This document shows positions 31,945 to 42,396 of a DNA stretch of 64,000 bases, piece after piece (positions within the stretch are counted from its first letter, which is position 1; each line of letters opens with the position of its first letter). Below the pieces are notes generated by a model, which saw only the letters and a program-made list of their open reading frames with translations, had not been told where the DNA came from and ran no database searches. The DNA lies in the NCBI GenBank assembly GCA_943736015.1, contig OX031072.1, forward strand, positions 4,987,501-5,051,500, read 5' to 3'. The position numbers were made by a program, and so were the translations under genes. Source of the DNA: Tridacna crocea (Eukaryota > Mollusca > Bivalvia > Cardiida > Cardiidae).

Positions 31945-32048
31945 GAGTCCAATACGGATTTTTCAAAACGAGGCTTGAGTCCAATATGGATTTTTCATAA
32001 CGAGGCTTGAGTCCAATACGGATTTTTCAAAACGAGGCAAGAGTCCCG
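31945..32048. repeat. 32-bp tandem repeat, three units
   Basis: The unit begins GAGTCCAATACGGATTTTTC and includes AAAACGAGGCTT. Units differ by one or two bases. Confidence 0.88.
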
Positions 32049-32204
32049 AATATCGATATTGGACCGGAAGAGTAGTGTACCGAAGTCTGTTGTAAAAAAA
32101 ATGCAAATTCAAACCCTTCTTTTGATATGTTTTGATTCTCTTCCAATTAAAATGACCCTATATTTGTCGTTTACTTTAAAGTCAATATGAAAGTGTGAAA
32201 TAAA

Positions 32205-32374
32205 GAGGTCATTTAACATGCTTGGGTACAATACTGAATTCAATTGGATTCGTGCACTGCAGAACCAGTCTTTATTATGGACTCAGCTGTCGCCTCGTCC
32301 AAAATATAGACTGGTTCTGCAGTGTACTCATCCAATAGAATTGAGTATTGTACCCAAGCATGTTAAATAACCTC
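32205..32374. other. fold-back, arms about 66 bp
   Basis: GAGGTCATTTAACATGCTTG at the left is matched by CAAGCATGTTAAATAACCTC at the right. The stem continues through TACAATACTGAATTCAAT and GCAGAACCAGTCT. The loop of about 35 bp contains CTCAGCTGTCGCCTCGTCC. Not seen elsewhere in the window. Confidence 0.8.
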
Positions 32375-32810
32375 ATCATCTGAAACATAGATTCAGGATC
32401 AGCCTGCTCGGCCTGTGCCGTCTCTCTGTCCGGAAAAGATCCTTGAGTCTCGCTAAACAGCCTTGGGATTCTGCATATACTGTCTGCAAGACCTTGCTGT
32501 GTTGCCCTTTGGGTATGCCAAGAGTGAAAGATATTGAAGATCGTGACTTTTCGCTGACTGTAGACGTTTGCAATTAAAAACAGATTACCTGGGATTATAG
32601 CTAATACATGGGATAACTGATAAATTACGTGTTATCGCGAAAGCTCTCCAAGTTAGATCTCTGGAAATGATTTGGTCTAAAACAGAGCTTATGGGAAAGA
32701 AATAGCTGGACCTGTGCACGTTTAATTGGTAACGTGCAAGTTGTTATTGTAGTCAATTTTCTATCCTCTCGTTTTGCTGCAGAAAGTTCATAATTAACTG
32801 TTAACCACAC
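32375..32810. other. no feature seen
   Basis: No repeat or gene recognised. Confidence 0.35.
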
Positions 32811-33022
32811 AATCCCGACTTTTAACGACCCTTAGAAAGAAATCTTTTGAAAACATTGTGGGAAAAGGAGAAAATGCTGGTAACCAGCATTTCCTCCTTT
32901 TCCCACAATGTTTTCTACTCTTTTAAATTCAAGCTTCAGTTTTTGAGTCACTTTTATTTTGTGGTCTGCAAATGCTTTCAATTTAGACAAGTCTAAAATC
33001 TTGTTGTTTGGTAAAGAGTTAA
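32811..33022. mobile_element. MITE-A, gamma subfamily
   Basis: TTAACCACACAATCCCGACT left, GTTTGGTAAAGAGTTAA right; near-perfect hairpin. Confidence 0.85.
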
Positions 33023-33139
33023 AGAAATAATCTTCTTTTTATCTTTTTTCTGAAGAAGTAGATAAAAATCATTTTGAACCAAATATGCAGCCTGATTTTG
33101 AACATACAATATTACTATTGCTCACAGTAGGGAAGTTGT

Positions 33140-33240
33140 TATATAATTAGTAGAAAAACATGCTGGTCCCTAGCATTTTCTCCTTGTCTCACAGTGTTTC
33201 CAAATGGCTTTTTCGTGAAAAACAAGGGTTGATTAGATTA
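33140..33240. mobile_element. MITE-A fragment
   Basis: AACATGCTGGTCCCTAGCAT and TCTCCTTGTCTCACAGTGTT with a worn right side. Confidence 0.5.
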
Positions 33241-33602
33241 TATGAAAGGTGACGTAAAGCTCAGAACAAACAAGTTGCTATCGTATTAGCATTTAGCGAC
33301 AATGAACCAAACATGTCTGGTGTTAATGTAAAAAGACATTGCACCATAATCGAATAAGTGATTAACTTTTTTTTATTTCCAAGTCATGCCTTTACTTCTA
33401 TCTTGGATATTTTATGTTTTACCGTTGGTACAGACTTGTAGCCTTTTCCTGGTCTTTACATGAACAAAAATTCATACCTATAATTTACTGGATGGAATTG
33501 TGTTGACTCCTTTAGCATCAAATATGAAAACTCTATCGATGACTGAAAGTAGAAAGTGAAATTAAGAAAGATTTTTTTTAATTTTATAGGCTTGAGTAAA
33601 CA
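33241..33602. other. no feature seen
   Basis: Apparently unique. Confidence 0.3.
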
Positions 33603-33672
33603 AGGGGACGATATAGACGCAAGATCAGACTACACGTTCTGTACACGTTCTGATCTTGATCTATGTCGTCCT
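33603..33672. mobile_element. MITE-B-like hairpin, variant
   Basis: GGGGACGATATAGACGCAAG to CTATGTCGTCCTC with CAGACTACACGTTCTGTACA between. The stem base (GGACGA / TCGTCC) is a paired change relative to GGACAG / CTGTCC. Confidence 0.55.
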
Positions 33673-34246
33673 CAAAAGCCCCCTTTTTTGGCCGACAAAA
33701 ATGGCCCTTCGACAGTTAGCGAGACTTTGGAAATTGAACATGAAGCATTTTTTATGCAATCTGAATTCTTTGATGGCTTTAACCCTGTTATGCGTTTAAA
33801 AATTGATCTTTGTTATAATATTCTTTGTATATGCAGTAAAATTTATCATAAAGCTTCTAGACTTTTTACATCAGTTCAGCGTGGAAGAAACTATGTCTTT
33901 GCAATTGAAACTTAACAACAATAATGATATAAGGAATAATATTGATAATGAAAATTGTCATTTGTGTACTAACGGCGTATCGTGTATGACTAACTCCTGG
34001 CTCTCATACGTGTCAGTGCTTTGATTACATATTATTCCATATGAAGATGATTTTCAAAGTATGATAGGCTCCTTGCTGATCCATGGATCAAGGTCAGACT
34101 GAGGACACTGATTCAGACTTTCCTGAGATTGTCAGAGTTATCTTCAAGGACTAGAAAACTTTGTGAGAAAGGAAAAAAAAAACGCGACAGTTTTCATCAA
34201 AACGGTAAAGTGTCACATGGTACCTGACTGTATATATCAGTGTCTT
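33673..34246. other. no gene recognised
   Basis: Overlapping short frames at 33556-34024 lack family features. Around 34130-34200 a TTTGTGAGAAAGG motif hints at an A remnant. Confidence 0.3.
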
Positions 34247-34449
34247 TAACCCTTAGGCTGATAAACGCGACTCACTAATCTTTTACGGACATTGTAGATT
34301 AAGATCAGACTGCACAGAAAGTTTGATCTACACTGTCCGGTAAGGAGATAATTATTATTTTCTATGACATTACTTTGAAGTAAAATTATTTGGGTTTAAA
34401 CTATCGAAATGAAAATTCAATTGTAGTTATTTAGCAGGATAAGGGTTAA
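34247..34449 (+). mobile_element. MITE-B, TTAA at both ends
   Basis: TTAACCCTTAGGCTGATAAA to AGCAGGATAAGGGTTAA. The right half of the hairpin has lost about 10 bp. Confidence 0.87.
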
Positions 34450-34682
34450 TAAAGCGAAGGGACGGGACGTTTCTGGAAAACAAATGCCCAGGAAATTGTG
34501 ACTTACTCTCATCGCTGGCTGACATTATATTTCAAATCTGGTCAAGGTCAGCTTAAAGTAAACATGTTTACAGTAACGTGGGCTTTGTTTTAATAAGGGA
34601 GAATAGGAAGATTTGAGACAATAGATCGATTATCAATTAACTGAGTTCTTGCAGTAATATTTTCTGAAAAGAAAGAAATAGG

Positions 34683-35075
34683 TAAATTAGATGATGGTTG
34701 ATTGTATGGTTGGTAGATTGGATGGTTGGTTGATTGGAAGGTTTGTTGATTAATTGATTGATTTGTTCGTTGGTTGCTCGATGTGTTGGTCTGTCAGTCG
34801 GATGGCTGGCTGGCTTGCTGGCTTGATTGTTTTTTGGCTAGCTCACTTGCTGATGGTCATTCGGTCGGTCGGTCGGTCGGCTGGCTGGCTGGTTTGGTTG
34901 TTGACAGGGTGGCTTGCTGACTGGTTGGTTGGTTGGCTAGCTGAGTGAGTGAGTGAGTGAGTGAGCGAGCGAGTGACTCACTCATTCAGTGAGTCAGTGA
35001 TCGGTCGACCGACCGAACGGCCGACCGAACGACGGTTTGATATGTTGGCTGATTATTCGGTAAGTCGGTCGATCG
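34683..35075. repeat. compound tetranucleotide tract
   Basis: Runs of GGTT/GATT, GGCT, TCGG and GAGT follow one another, then their complements (CGACCGACCGAAC) near 35005. Part can fold back on itself. Frames through it are simple-sequence artefacts. Confidence 0.85.
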
Positions 35076-35280
35076 GTAGTCGATATATACTTTTTTTCTT
35101 GAAATCGTTTCATAAACTAAACCGTTACATTTATGCAAATTTAATACAAATTATGACAGAAAAATATCGGTCGCAACTGTAAATATTTGTATTTCAACAA
35201 TACCATTCCTAGACAATGAATAGATTTCCATAAGATGTATATTCAGTCCAGTGCTTTTTTCACAGATCAGTTTTGTCCTG

Positions 35281-35490
35281 CACTTTACCACACAATCCCG
35301 ACTTCTAACTACCCCGAGAAAGAGGTCTTTTGAAATCATTGTGTGAAAAGGAGAAAATGCTGGTTACGAGCATTTTCTCCTTTTCACACAATGTTTTCTA
35401 CCCTGCTGGAAACAAATTTCAGATTTATTGTCTCCAAGGTATTTAAATTTGGACTATTCTAGGTTTTTTTTGTTTAGTAGGGGGATAAGT
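35281..35490. mobile_element. MITE-A with paired stem change
   Basis: ACTTTACCACACAATCCCGA start. Stem CATTGTGTGAAAAGG matched by CCTTTTCACACAATG, where the usual pair is GTGGG/CCCAC. Right end worn. Confidence 0.8.
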
Positions 35491-35737
35491 AAATAAGGTT
35501 TATGTAATTTAAAGCCATCGCTCTTGTGACTAATTAAGTTTATGTCTAGACGATAGTTTTCTTCAGTAATTATCTTTCAATTTGGTTTCTCTAACTAAAG
35601 GGCCTTTTTTCACTCCTAAAGGGTCAAACAAGGAAATTTGAGTGTATGCGGTCGGTAAAAGCGACCAAGGGACTGTCTTTTCCAACCACTCTTAACCTTT
35701 TACCCCACAACAAAATTTTAAACTTGGTCCTGGGCTT

Positions 35738-36158
35738 TTACGCTCTAAAATCAGTTCGTCCCATTGCTTGTTCATCCTATGGTTGCGCGCTACTCAATTT
35801 GATTGCGCATGAATATTTATCGAAAGAAATAATTGATTTTGAGAAATAAATGTTAACGATTACAGATATTTCAAATTGATAGATTTTAGATACAAGTTTA
35901 ATTTTATTCGATATATTCAAATGGTTTTTCTCTCTATCCATCACGCATCCTCCTGTCAAGGGACGTTCCTTCTGACTCTTCCTAATGATCAGAGGGAGAC
36001 CACTAATGCACAAATAATCCAAACTTTGTCATGAATACTCTCCATTCAACCGAAAAAAGGGTATTTATTTGCTTTATGTCTCTTTTTTTCAAATCATTAA
36101 TTCCACACGATGGGGTTCCTTGACAAATACCACTTCAGCGTGCTCAACGCTTTGATTA
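35738..36158 (+). repeat. Repeat N copy 2
   Basis: Matches 7267-7582 in order, with an extra stretch of about 110 bp (about 35930-36040, including AGGGACGTTCCTTCTGACTC). The preceding 35696-35736 looks like a MITE-A left end. Confidence 0.65.
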
Positions 36159-36805
36159 CAAAAACGGTTTAATGCAAAGGTGGTTCTAACAATGGTCTGT
36201 GAATATTGGGCGGGATCTTGTTACTGAACTGTTGTGTAATGTTGAAAAATTTGAGTAGATCATTTTTGGAATCTAATCTTTTATCTGCATTGTCTGCAAA
36301 AGCTTCTTTTAAGTGAAATGCTAAAAATTAATGGCGTGAAAAATAGCAAACAACATGACAGAGATCGCTCAGATTGTCCATAATTTTCCCTGTTACTTCT
36401 AAGAAAGATTGTTTCCTCCCGTGTGAAAATGCAGGTGTATACATTAATGACGTTATGCTTTATAAAAAATTTAAGTCTAAGTTCTATTATTGTTTACTTT
36501 AGCATGTCGTTTTCTATTTCCTATGTGCAACTATATCATAAAATATTCACAAGGTTTGACAATAGTTATTAGAAATTTGCCACGATGTTTTTTACTTTCC
36601 CTCGACGTGATATGGAAGATATAACAGTTTTAATTAATTATATATTGTAATAACTGAAATTTACTGAAGTTAATGACTTGAAAACTCTTGTTATTTAATG
36701 ATTTATTGCCTTAAATCACCATCCTCGCAATAATATTATTAGCGTGCTTTGATGCACTGTGGAAACTGCTGCGCCGAAAAATCATATATCACGTTTGTTT
36801 TAAAG
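36159..36805. other. no feature seen
   Basis: About 0.65 kb of apparently unique AT-rich sequence. Confidence 0.35.
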
Positions 36806-37357
36806 GTTGCCCTTCAGATTTTGGGACGAAAATTTTACAAAAATGCAAAAAAAATCATCCTTATACTCCCAAAGCTTTTTAATTTTCATTCATAAAACCT
36901 CAGTAGTCGAAAACCATTAGACAACACGAGAAATTAGAGATTTACTACGGCCCAGGTTAACACCAACGGGAGACACATTCTATTTTTAGATGATCAATTC
37001 ACTCATCTACATACATGAATACACAGACGAAGTTTCAAACATAGGATCCGAAAAAGACATTATGGAAAATGATTATTACATGTTTGTTATGTAATGGAAT
37101 TTAAGCGTTATGAGTCACGTGCCAGTCACTTGACATTCCCACAATGCTTTATTGATTTTTGGCGCGAAATCTAAAAATACCCAAAGAGGCTACGTAGCCT
37201 TCTAAGGGAACACCTTCAAAAAAATTTTTTTCGTAATTTTATGAATCTTAATTATTGATTATTTGTATTATTTTTTCATATAAATTTCAGTGATATATTT
37301 TTTTTTTTTTCATTTGATGTGATGTAAAAATTCTAAATACCTACCTTTAACAATTAG
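36806..37357 (+). repeat. Fold-back O, left arm
   Basis: From TTTAAAGGTTGCCCTTCAGA through CAGATTTTGGGACGAAAATT, CATGTTTGTTATGTAATGGA and GAGGCTACGTAGCC to CAGTGATATATTTTTTTT and GATGTGATGTAAAAATTC. Its reverse complement is found at 38386-39117. Confidence 0.85.
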
Positions 37358-37359
37358 AA

Positions 37360-37670
37360 GAGCCCCGGTAGCTCAGTCGGTAGCGTAAAGGACTTGAGAC
37401 CATGTGGTCATGGGTTCGATTTCCGGCTCGGACAATTTCTTACCGAGGATTGATGATAGCCATTGCGACAGGATTCATTCCTCTCTCACCGCTGATCGTT
37501 GTTTCGACGATGGTTACCTGGAAAAGGAGTCAGTGGCTTGGAAAGAATATTGTGCGGAGTACTGGTAAAAGAAGCTGCAGGAGAGTATCAAGAGGTGCAC
37601 TGGCTGCTGCGATATAACTGAAATAAGGTTGAAAACGGTGTTAAACACCATAAAATTATAATCAATCAAC
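37360..37670 (+). mobile_element. SINE-1 copy c, best preserved
   Basis: GAGCCCCGGTAGCTCAGTCG head, A box at 37369-37380 (TAGCTCAGTCGG), B box at 37413-37424 (GGTTCGATTTCC), then the body and GGTGTTAAACACC with an AATCAATCAA tail. Box spacing is as in a tRNA, but no clean cloverleaf is supported. Confidence 0.88.
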
Positions 37671-37672
37671 TC

Positions 37673-37891
37673 TTAACTCATTACCAAACAACAATATTTT
37701 AGGCTTGTCAAAATCGAAAGCATTTGCAGACGACAAACAAAAGTGACTGAAAATTTTTAAATTTGTTTTGTGAATGGTAGAAAACATTGTGGGAAAAGGA
37801 GAAAATGCTGGTCACCAGCATTTTCTCCTTTTCCCACAATGTTTTCTAAAGTCTTCTTTCTCAGGGTCGTCAAAAGTAGGGATTGGGTTAA
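37673..37891. mobile_element. MITE-A directly after the SINE tail
   Basis: TTAACTCATTACCAAACAAC to GTAGGGATTGGGTTAA, with a perfect hairpin. Confidence 0.87.
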
Positions 37892-37916
37892 CTTGCTGAA
37901 TAAGTCACATGATATC

Positions 37917-38150
37917 TTCAACCCAATTGATAAAAAAAAAAAGCATTTCTATGGTATCTCTAATTGACCCTAAATAGCAACAAGGATGAAGTTGTTTCTT
38001 ATGTGTATATGACACCTTTTGATAGCATAGAAAACATTGTGGCAAAAGGTGAAATTGCTCGTCACGAGCAATTTCACCTTTTGCCACAATGTTTTCCAAA
38101 TGCTCCTACAAGCAATGCGTAGACATGAGTATCTATGGAGTAAAGGGTTT
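37917..38150. mobile_element. MITE-A, epsilon subfamily, perfect hairpin
   Basis: GAAAACATTGTGGCAAAAGG with TTGCTCGTCACGAGCAA tip. Left end worn, right end GGAGTAAAGGGTTTAA. Confidence 0.82.
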
Positions 38151-38261
38151 AAAACCCCAAGGTTTCAATAATGTTTCACACTGCGTTGGACAATCTGTAA
38201 GTTTCATCACGACAACATTTCATTTATTGATGTTTCCTGAAGATTACGAATAACGTTGCTA

Positions 38262-38392
38262 GGTAAGGGTTTTTTTTCGGCGTAGCTGAATGTTCTGATC
38301 TTTGACCTATTTTTTCGTTCTCATAGAAAATGAATAAATAGAAAATTTTGATTGGTTAAGAATGCAGACGTGTTTATTTTAAAGGGGATATT
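38262..38392 (-). repeat. single P unit
   Basis: TTCGGCGTAGCTGAATGTTC to GCAGACGTGTTTATTTTAAA is one inverted unit of the 4.9-5.5 kb tandem repeat. Confidence 0.7.
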
Positions 38393-39117
38393 CAGATTTT
38401 TCACATCACACCAAAGTATAAAATATATATATATCACTGAAATTTATTTAACCCTTTCCCAAACAACAAACAGACGACAATTCAACTCTTGCTGAAAAGA
38501 TGCTTTCTGTCAATGATAGGGTAGAAAACATTGTGGGAAAAGGAGAAAATGCTGGTTACCAGCATTTTCTCCTTTTCCCGCAATGTTTTCAAAAGGCTAC
38601 TATTCCACACCCGTAAAAACCAGGGATTGTTTGGGAAAGGGTTAAAAAAAAACAGATACAAGTCATCAGTAATTAAGAATCACAGAATCTTTCAAAAAAA
38701 AAGGATGATATTCCCTTAAAAGGCTACGTAGCTTCTTAAGCTATTTTTTAGATTTCGTGCCAAAAATTAAAAAAGAATTGTGGGAATGTTAAGCGACTGG
38801 CACGTGACTAATGACGCTTAAATTCCATAGCATAACAAACATGTAATTATTTTCCATAATGTCTTCTTAGAAGGCTATGTTTGAAGCTTCGTATGTGTAT
38901 TTCCGGTATGTAAATGAGCGAATTGCTCATGTAAAATAGATTGCGTTTCCCGTCTGTGTCAACCTGGGCTGAGGTGAATCTCTAATTTTTCTTCTTGTGG
39001 GATGGTTTTCGACTACTGGGGTTTTATGAAAGAAAATTATAAGGCTTTGGGTGTATAAGTATGACTTTTGTACTTTTTTCAAATTTTCGTCCCAAAATCT
39101 GAAGGGTCACCTTTAAG
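38386..39117 (-). repeat. Fold-back O, right arm (with a MITE-A inside)
   Basis: On the minus strand it repeats the order of the left arm, including CTACGTAGCC. Removing the MITE-A restores alignment with the left arm. Confidence 0.85.
38448..38645. mobile_element. MITE-A, short form, inside fold-back O
   Basis: TTAACCCTTTCCCAAACAAC to TTTGGGAAAGGGTTAA; hairpin with one unmatched base near the right stem foot. Confidence 0.88.
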
Positions 39118-39249
39118 GGCTTGTCTATTAGAGGGCAACTTTTAATCCATCTTTCTTTTTTAAAGACAATTCTTGTTACTTCTCTATCCCTTTTTTACAG
39201 GCATTTCTTGTTACCTCTCTGCCTCTTTATTTCCCTGTCCAAGTATATC

Positions 39250-39425
39250 TGAAGTCTTCACCAAACAACATAATTTCTGACTCATACAAATTCAAAGCAT
39301 TTGCAGACCACAAAATAATCGTGACTCTAATTAGTAAAATGTGTTTGTTGAAAGGTTAAAAAGGAGAAAATGCTGCTTTCTAGCGTTTCCCTCTTTTTCC
39401 ATAGTATTTTCGAAGTTTTCCATGG
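39250..39425. mobile_element. MITE-A, worn
   Basis: TTCACCAAACAACATAATTT, then AAGGAGAAAATGCTGCTTTC and TCCCTCTTTTTCCATAGTAT. Confidence 0.55.
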
Positions 39426-39438
39426 GATAGCTATTGAT

Positions 39439-39975
39439 CGATTTATTGATTGTGTGGTGTTTAACACTTTCTCAAATAAGCCCTGGTTTTTACGTGTCTG
39501 CAGTAAAAGTCTTTTGAAAACACTGTGGGAAAATGAGAAATTGCTCGTAACGAGCAATTTCTCCTTTTCCCACAGTGTTTTCTACCCTTTCTGAGAACTT
39601 TCTACCATTTTCTCAAAATCTAAAATTGTCCTCTGCAAACTCTTTCGGTTTGGAAGAGTCCAAACTTTGTCGTTTGGGAAAGGGTTAACGTCGTTATTTC
39701 AGTTATTTGGCGGCGGCTAGTGCACCTATCCAAGCTTTGTGGAGACTGTTTCACCAGTACTCCACCGTGACAATTTTCTTTCTAAGCCACTGGCTGCTTT
39801 CCCATGTAACCATCGTCAAGACAATGTTCAGCGGTGGGAGAGGAATGAATCCTGTTGCAATTACTATCGTCAATCCTCGGAAAGAGATTGCCCGAGCCAT
39901 AGATCAAACCCATGACCCCCCCCCCCCCCCTTGTTCTCACGTCCTGCACGCTACCGACTGAGCTACCGAGGCTTG
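39439..39975 (-). mobile_element. SINE-1 copy d, split by MITE-A
   Basis: The minus-strand head near 39975 (CCTCGGTAGCTCAGTCGG) and body are followed by AACTGAAATAACGACG. The SINE is interrupted at GTTAA and resumes in the AACACC-tail at 39439-39464. A C-run has expanded in the B-box region. Confidence 0.85.
39461..39688. mobile_element. MITE-A (delta) inserted in SINE-1 at TTAA
   Basis: TTAACACTTTCTCAAATAAG to GTTTGGGAAAGGGTTAA. The stem CACTGTGGG is matched by CCCACAGTG and the tip is TTGCTCGTAACGAGCAA. One unmatched site (AATGAG). Confidence 0.9.
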
Positions 39976-40009
39976 GCCCTTGGGGGTAGTAAAACACAGG
40001 AATTTTTGG

Positions 40010-40290
40010 AAGAGGAATCACCTATCCTATTCGGGCCGGGTGGCCCATAAGGCTGCATGAATTCTCTCCAGTCTGCCCTGTTTCTGGCTATCGGTTTGGC
40101 TTGGCTGTAAGACCCCCATCCTAACTGCTTTCTTTCTCTATTGTACGCCTCCATGTTGTTCTTGGGCGGCCCACTTTCCATCTGCCTTCTGGTACCCATG
40201 ACATTGCAGTGACAGTTGTTCTCCATTCTGAGTAAATGGCCAGTCCATCTCCATTTTCTTATTTTACTTCTGTGCTGTGGAAGAGGAATG
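40010..40290 (-). pseudogene. RTE-like LINE, 3' coding end, broken
   Basis: Translating the minus strand gives KIRKWRWTGHLLRMENN, then in another frame SWVPEGRWKVGRPRTTWRRT, a hallmark of the reverse transcriptase C-terminus in RTE-like LINEs. It ends ALWATRPE, stop, DR, matching the usual ...EEDR terminus. At least two frame changes and two stops are present, so it is dead. It abuts the head of SINE-1 copy d. Only about 280 bp survives. Confidence 0.75.
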
Positions 40291-40493
40291 ATGGTACAAA
40301 AAAAGCTGATATTTACGTATAAGATATAGGCCATATGCATTGACAAAAGTACGGACGAAGTGTCAAGGTACGATAGCAAAATGAACTTGTTTGTTTGACA
40401 AAGATTCAATTACTGGTGCTCGAATAACACTAGAAATATTGAACGTTGATATCTGTATTGACTCAGACGTTCTTAGTGAGTCTGGTAACTCAT

Positions 40494-40665
40494 TAACTCT
40501 TTAGCACGTAATCTCGAGTTTTGTTGACCTTGATAAAGATGGATTTTGAAAACATTGTGGGTTACCACCACCATTTTCTCCTTTTCAAACAATGTATTCT
40601 GGCTTTTCAAAAAATCTAATTTTAATATCATGCTTTTTTCATAACGTAAAACAAAGTTAAAGAGG
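40494..40665. mobile_element. MITE-A, worn
   Basis: TTAACTCTTTAGCACGTAAT, GAAAACATTGTGGGTTACCA and TTTTCTCCTTTTCAAACAAT. Central deletion. Confidence 0.6.
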
Positions 40666-40754
40666 GGCTTTATAAGGAAATTTGGACATCAACACATGCA
40701 TTGAAACTATGGATGTTATTACTGAGCCGATGGGGCTCAAATGTCGTCATTTAA

Positions 40755-40958
40755 TACTGTACCACAAATGGCGACTTGGCTAAATTTAGAGCATTTACAG
40801 ACGAAAAAATTAATATGGCTCTGTGATAAGATAGAAAACATTGTGGGAAAAGAAGAAAATGCTGGCCACCAGCATTTTCTTTTATTCCCACAATGTTTTC
40901 AAAGGCGCTTTTTTTTCTCAGGGTCGTTAAAAATCGGGATTGAATTTATCTTGTAAGG
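40755..40958. mobile_element. MITE-A, worn ends
   Basis: GAAAACATTGTGGGAAAAGA to TTTATTCCCACAATGTTTTC, tip ATGCTGGCCACCAGCAT, then TCAGGGTCGTTAAAAATC. Confidence 0.7.
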
Positions 40959-41387
40959 AGTTTAGTCACACTTTCGATGTCGTCTGTAAATGTTTCCGAT
41001 TTCAAAAAGTCTGTAATTTTGTTGTCTAGTTAGAAATTTGAGTATCGAGTTTCAGATTACGCAAAGCCAGTGTTTATTTCGTCATTAATTTTTACGGCGT
41101 CTTTTTGATATTTTCCCCATAATTTTATTACCAATAATGCTAGTATCAACTATGATTAGAGACTGATATTTGGCTTTGATGTTTGAACTACTTGTGCAGA
41201 GAGTTCACTTGATCAATGTTGTTACGCAATTATCGTAATTAATTTTTTTTTCTGAAAAAAATATTTTTGATTGACATTCCCCAAATGATGTTAGACTAGT
41301 ATTTGTGTCCGTAACATTTTTTTTTTTGAAAAATGATGAATGATAGTTTATTTTATGCTTTACAGTAGTTTATCTAGAAATAATGGT
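40959..41387. other. no clear feature
   Basis: 40975-41045 looks like a further A right end (GTCGTCTGTAAATGTTTCCG). The rest is AT-rich. Confidence 0.35.
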
Positions 41388-42240
41388 GTGGTATTTGTCC
41401 TTATTTCATGCTTTCCGGTAGGATATTGAGAAATAGAAGGGAAAATATTTTTCGATCTTACACTGGTACCACGAGTGAAAATACAGACTTTCATGGTCTA
41501 AACACCGTCATCACACATAAACAAGCAAACACCGATTTGCAACAGCCAGACGGAGACGCTTTATTAGGCAGCACTGGCAATCCATACAAAAAAAAAGTGT
41601 TATATCTACCACAATCTTACTTACATGAACTCAATACAAAACGTAATGTAATTTCCTATTAAGGATACTGGCCGTCCACGTAAAACCCCTCAGTGAGAGG
41701 AACCGTGTATCCGCAACATGCACGAAACAACGTAGTGTTTCTCAGACTATCCATAGGAAACCAGGGTTGGCGGATTTCAACCTACTACAACCGTTTTACT
41801 CCCTAAGCATTTATCAGCTAGAGACAATATCTCAAAAACCCTCAGCAATTCGAATGGCATTGGTAATTTGCTGCCTGTCTGTCGAACGTCTGACGTGGAA
41901 CTGACCGAATATACCCCATTACACCATGAAAATCCCGCCACTTCGTGCTTCATGCGCACGGAGACACACAATACATATGTGTGCATTAACCATGTTAAGA
42001 CAAACATTCTCCGCTATACTACGTACCGCGGAGAATTTATAATTCTTGTCGCCTTGGTAAATTTTGCATGCCTGACAACCAGATGGGAAATATGACGTCA
42101 TTAACATACGTTTCTCGCGCTTGACATAATATTGTAGTGCGTTGCTATGCAGGAGGGGTACGCCATGGGGAATAACTGAAAAGAACTGTATTAGACTTTG
42201 ATAAAGCTCCTCACAGAAAGGGTTAAAATCATGAAATAAA
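41388..42240 (-). mobile_element. Element E arm with a foreign insert
   Basis: TTATTTCATGCTTTCCGGTA to TTCATG matches the reverse of E copy 4. The match resumes at TTCTTGTCGCCTTGG and runs to GAAAGGGTTAAAATCATG. Confidence 0.75.
41496..42042. other. 547-bp insert in element E, unknown
   Basis: The sequence is absent from other E copies. Near its right end is a hairpin, ATTCTCCGC (42006-42014) and GCGGAGAAT (42028-42036). Plus-strand frames include GNPYKKKVLYLPQSYLHEL (ending 41662) and a longer run through NLLPVCRTSDVELTEYTPLH (to 42095). I do not recognise either. It may be a mobile-element fragment or host DNA. Confidence 0.55.
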
Positions 42241-42242
42241 TA

Positions 42243-42396
42243 AAATATTTGTTTTTTTCTGGTGAAAGATCGAAATTCATTTCATCTCGTGAGCACCATC
42301 GGTAGTATTTTCACGAGTGGCTGCGCCACTCGTGAAAATATTACCGATGGGTTCACTCGATGAGATAAATTTCTATCTTTCACCGAAAAAAAATCA
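42243..42396. mobile_element. Element E palindrome
   Basis: CTGGTGAAAGATCGAAATTC to ATAAATTTCTATCTTTCACC. The tip GTGGCTGCGCCAC is perfectly symmetric. Confidence 0.82.

Noticed and set aside
34754-34948. Gly/Trp-rich frame
   Set aside because: It is the translation of GGCT/GGTT simple repeats.
37360-37433. Possible functional tRNA gene
   Set aside because: A and B boxes are present, but the same head is joined to a body and tail repeated at three other sites, and no clean acceptor stem is seen. It is a SINE head.
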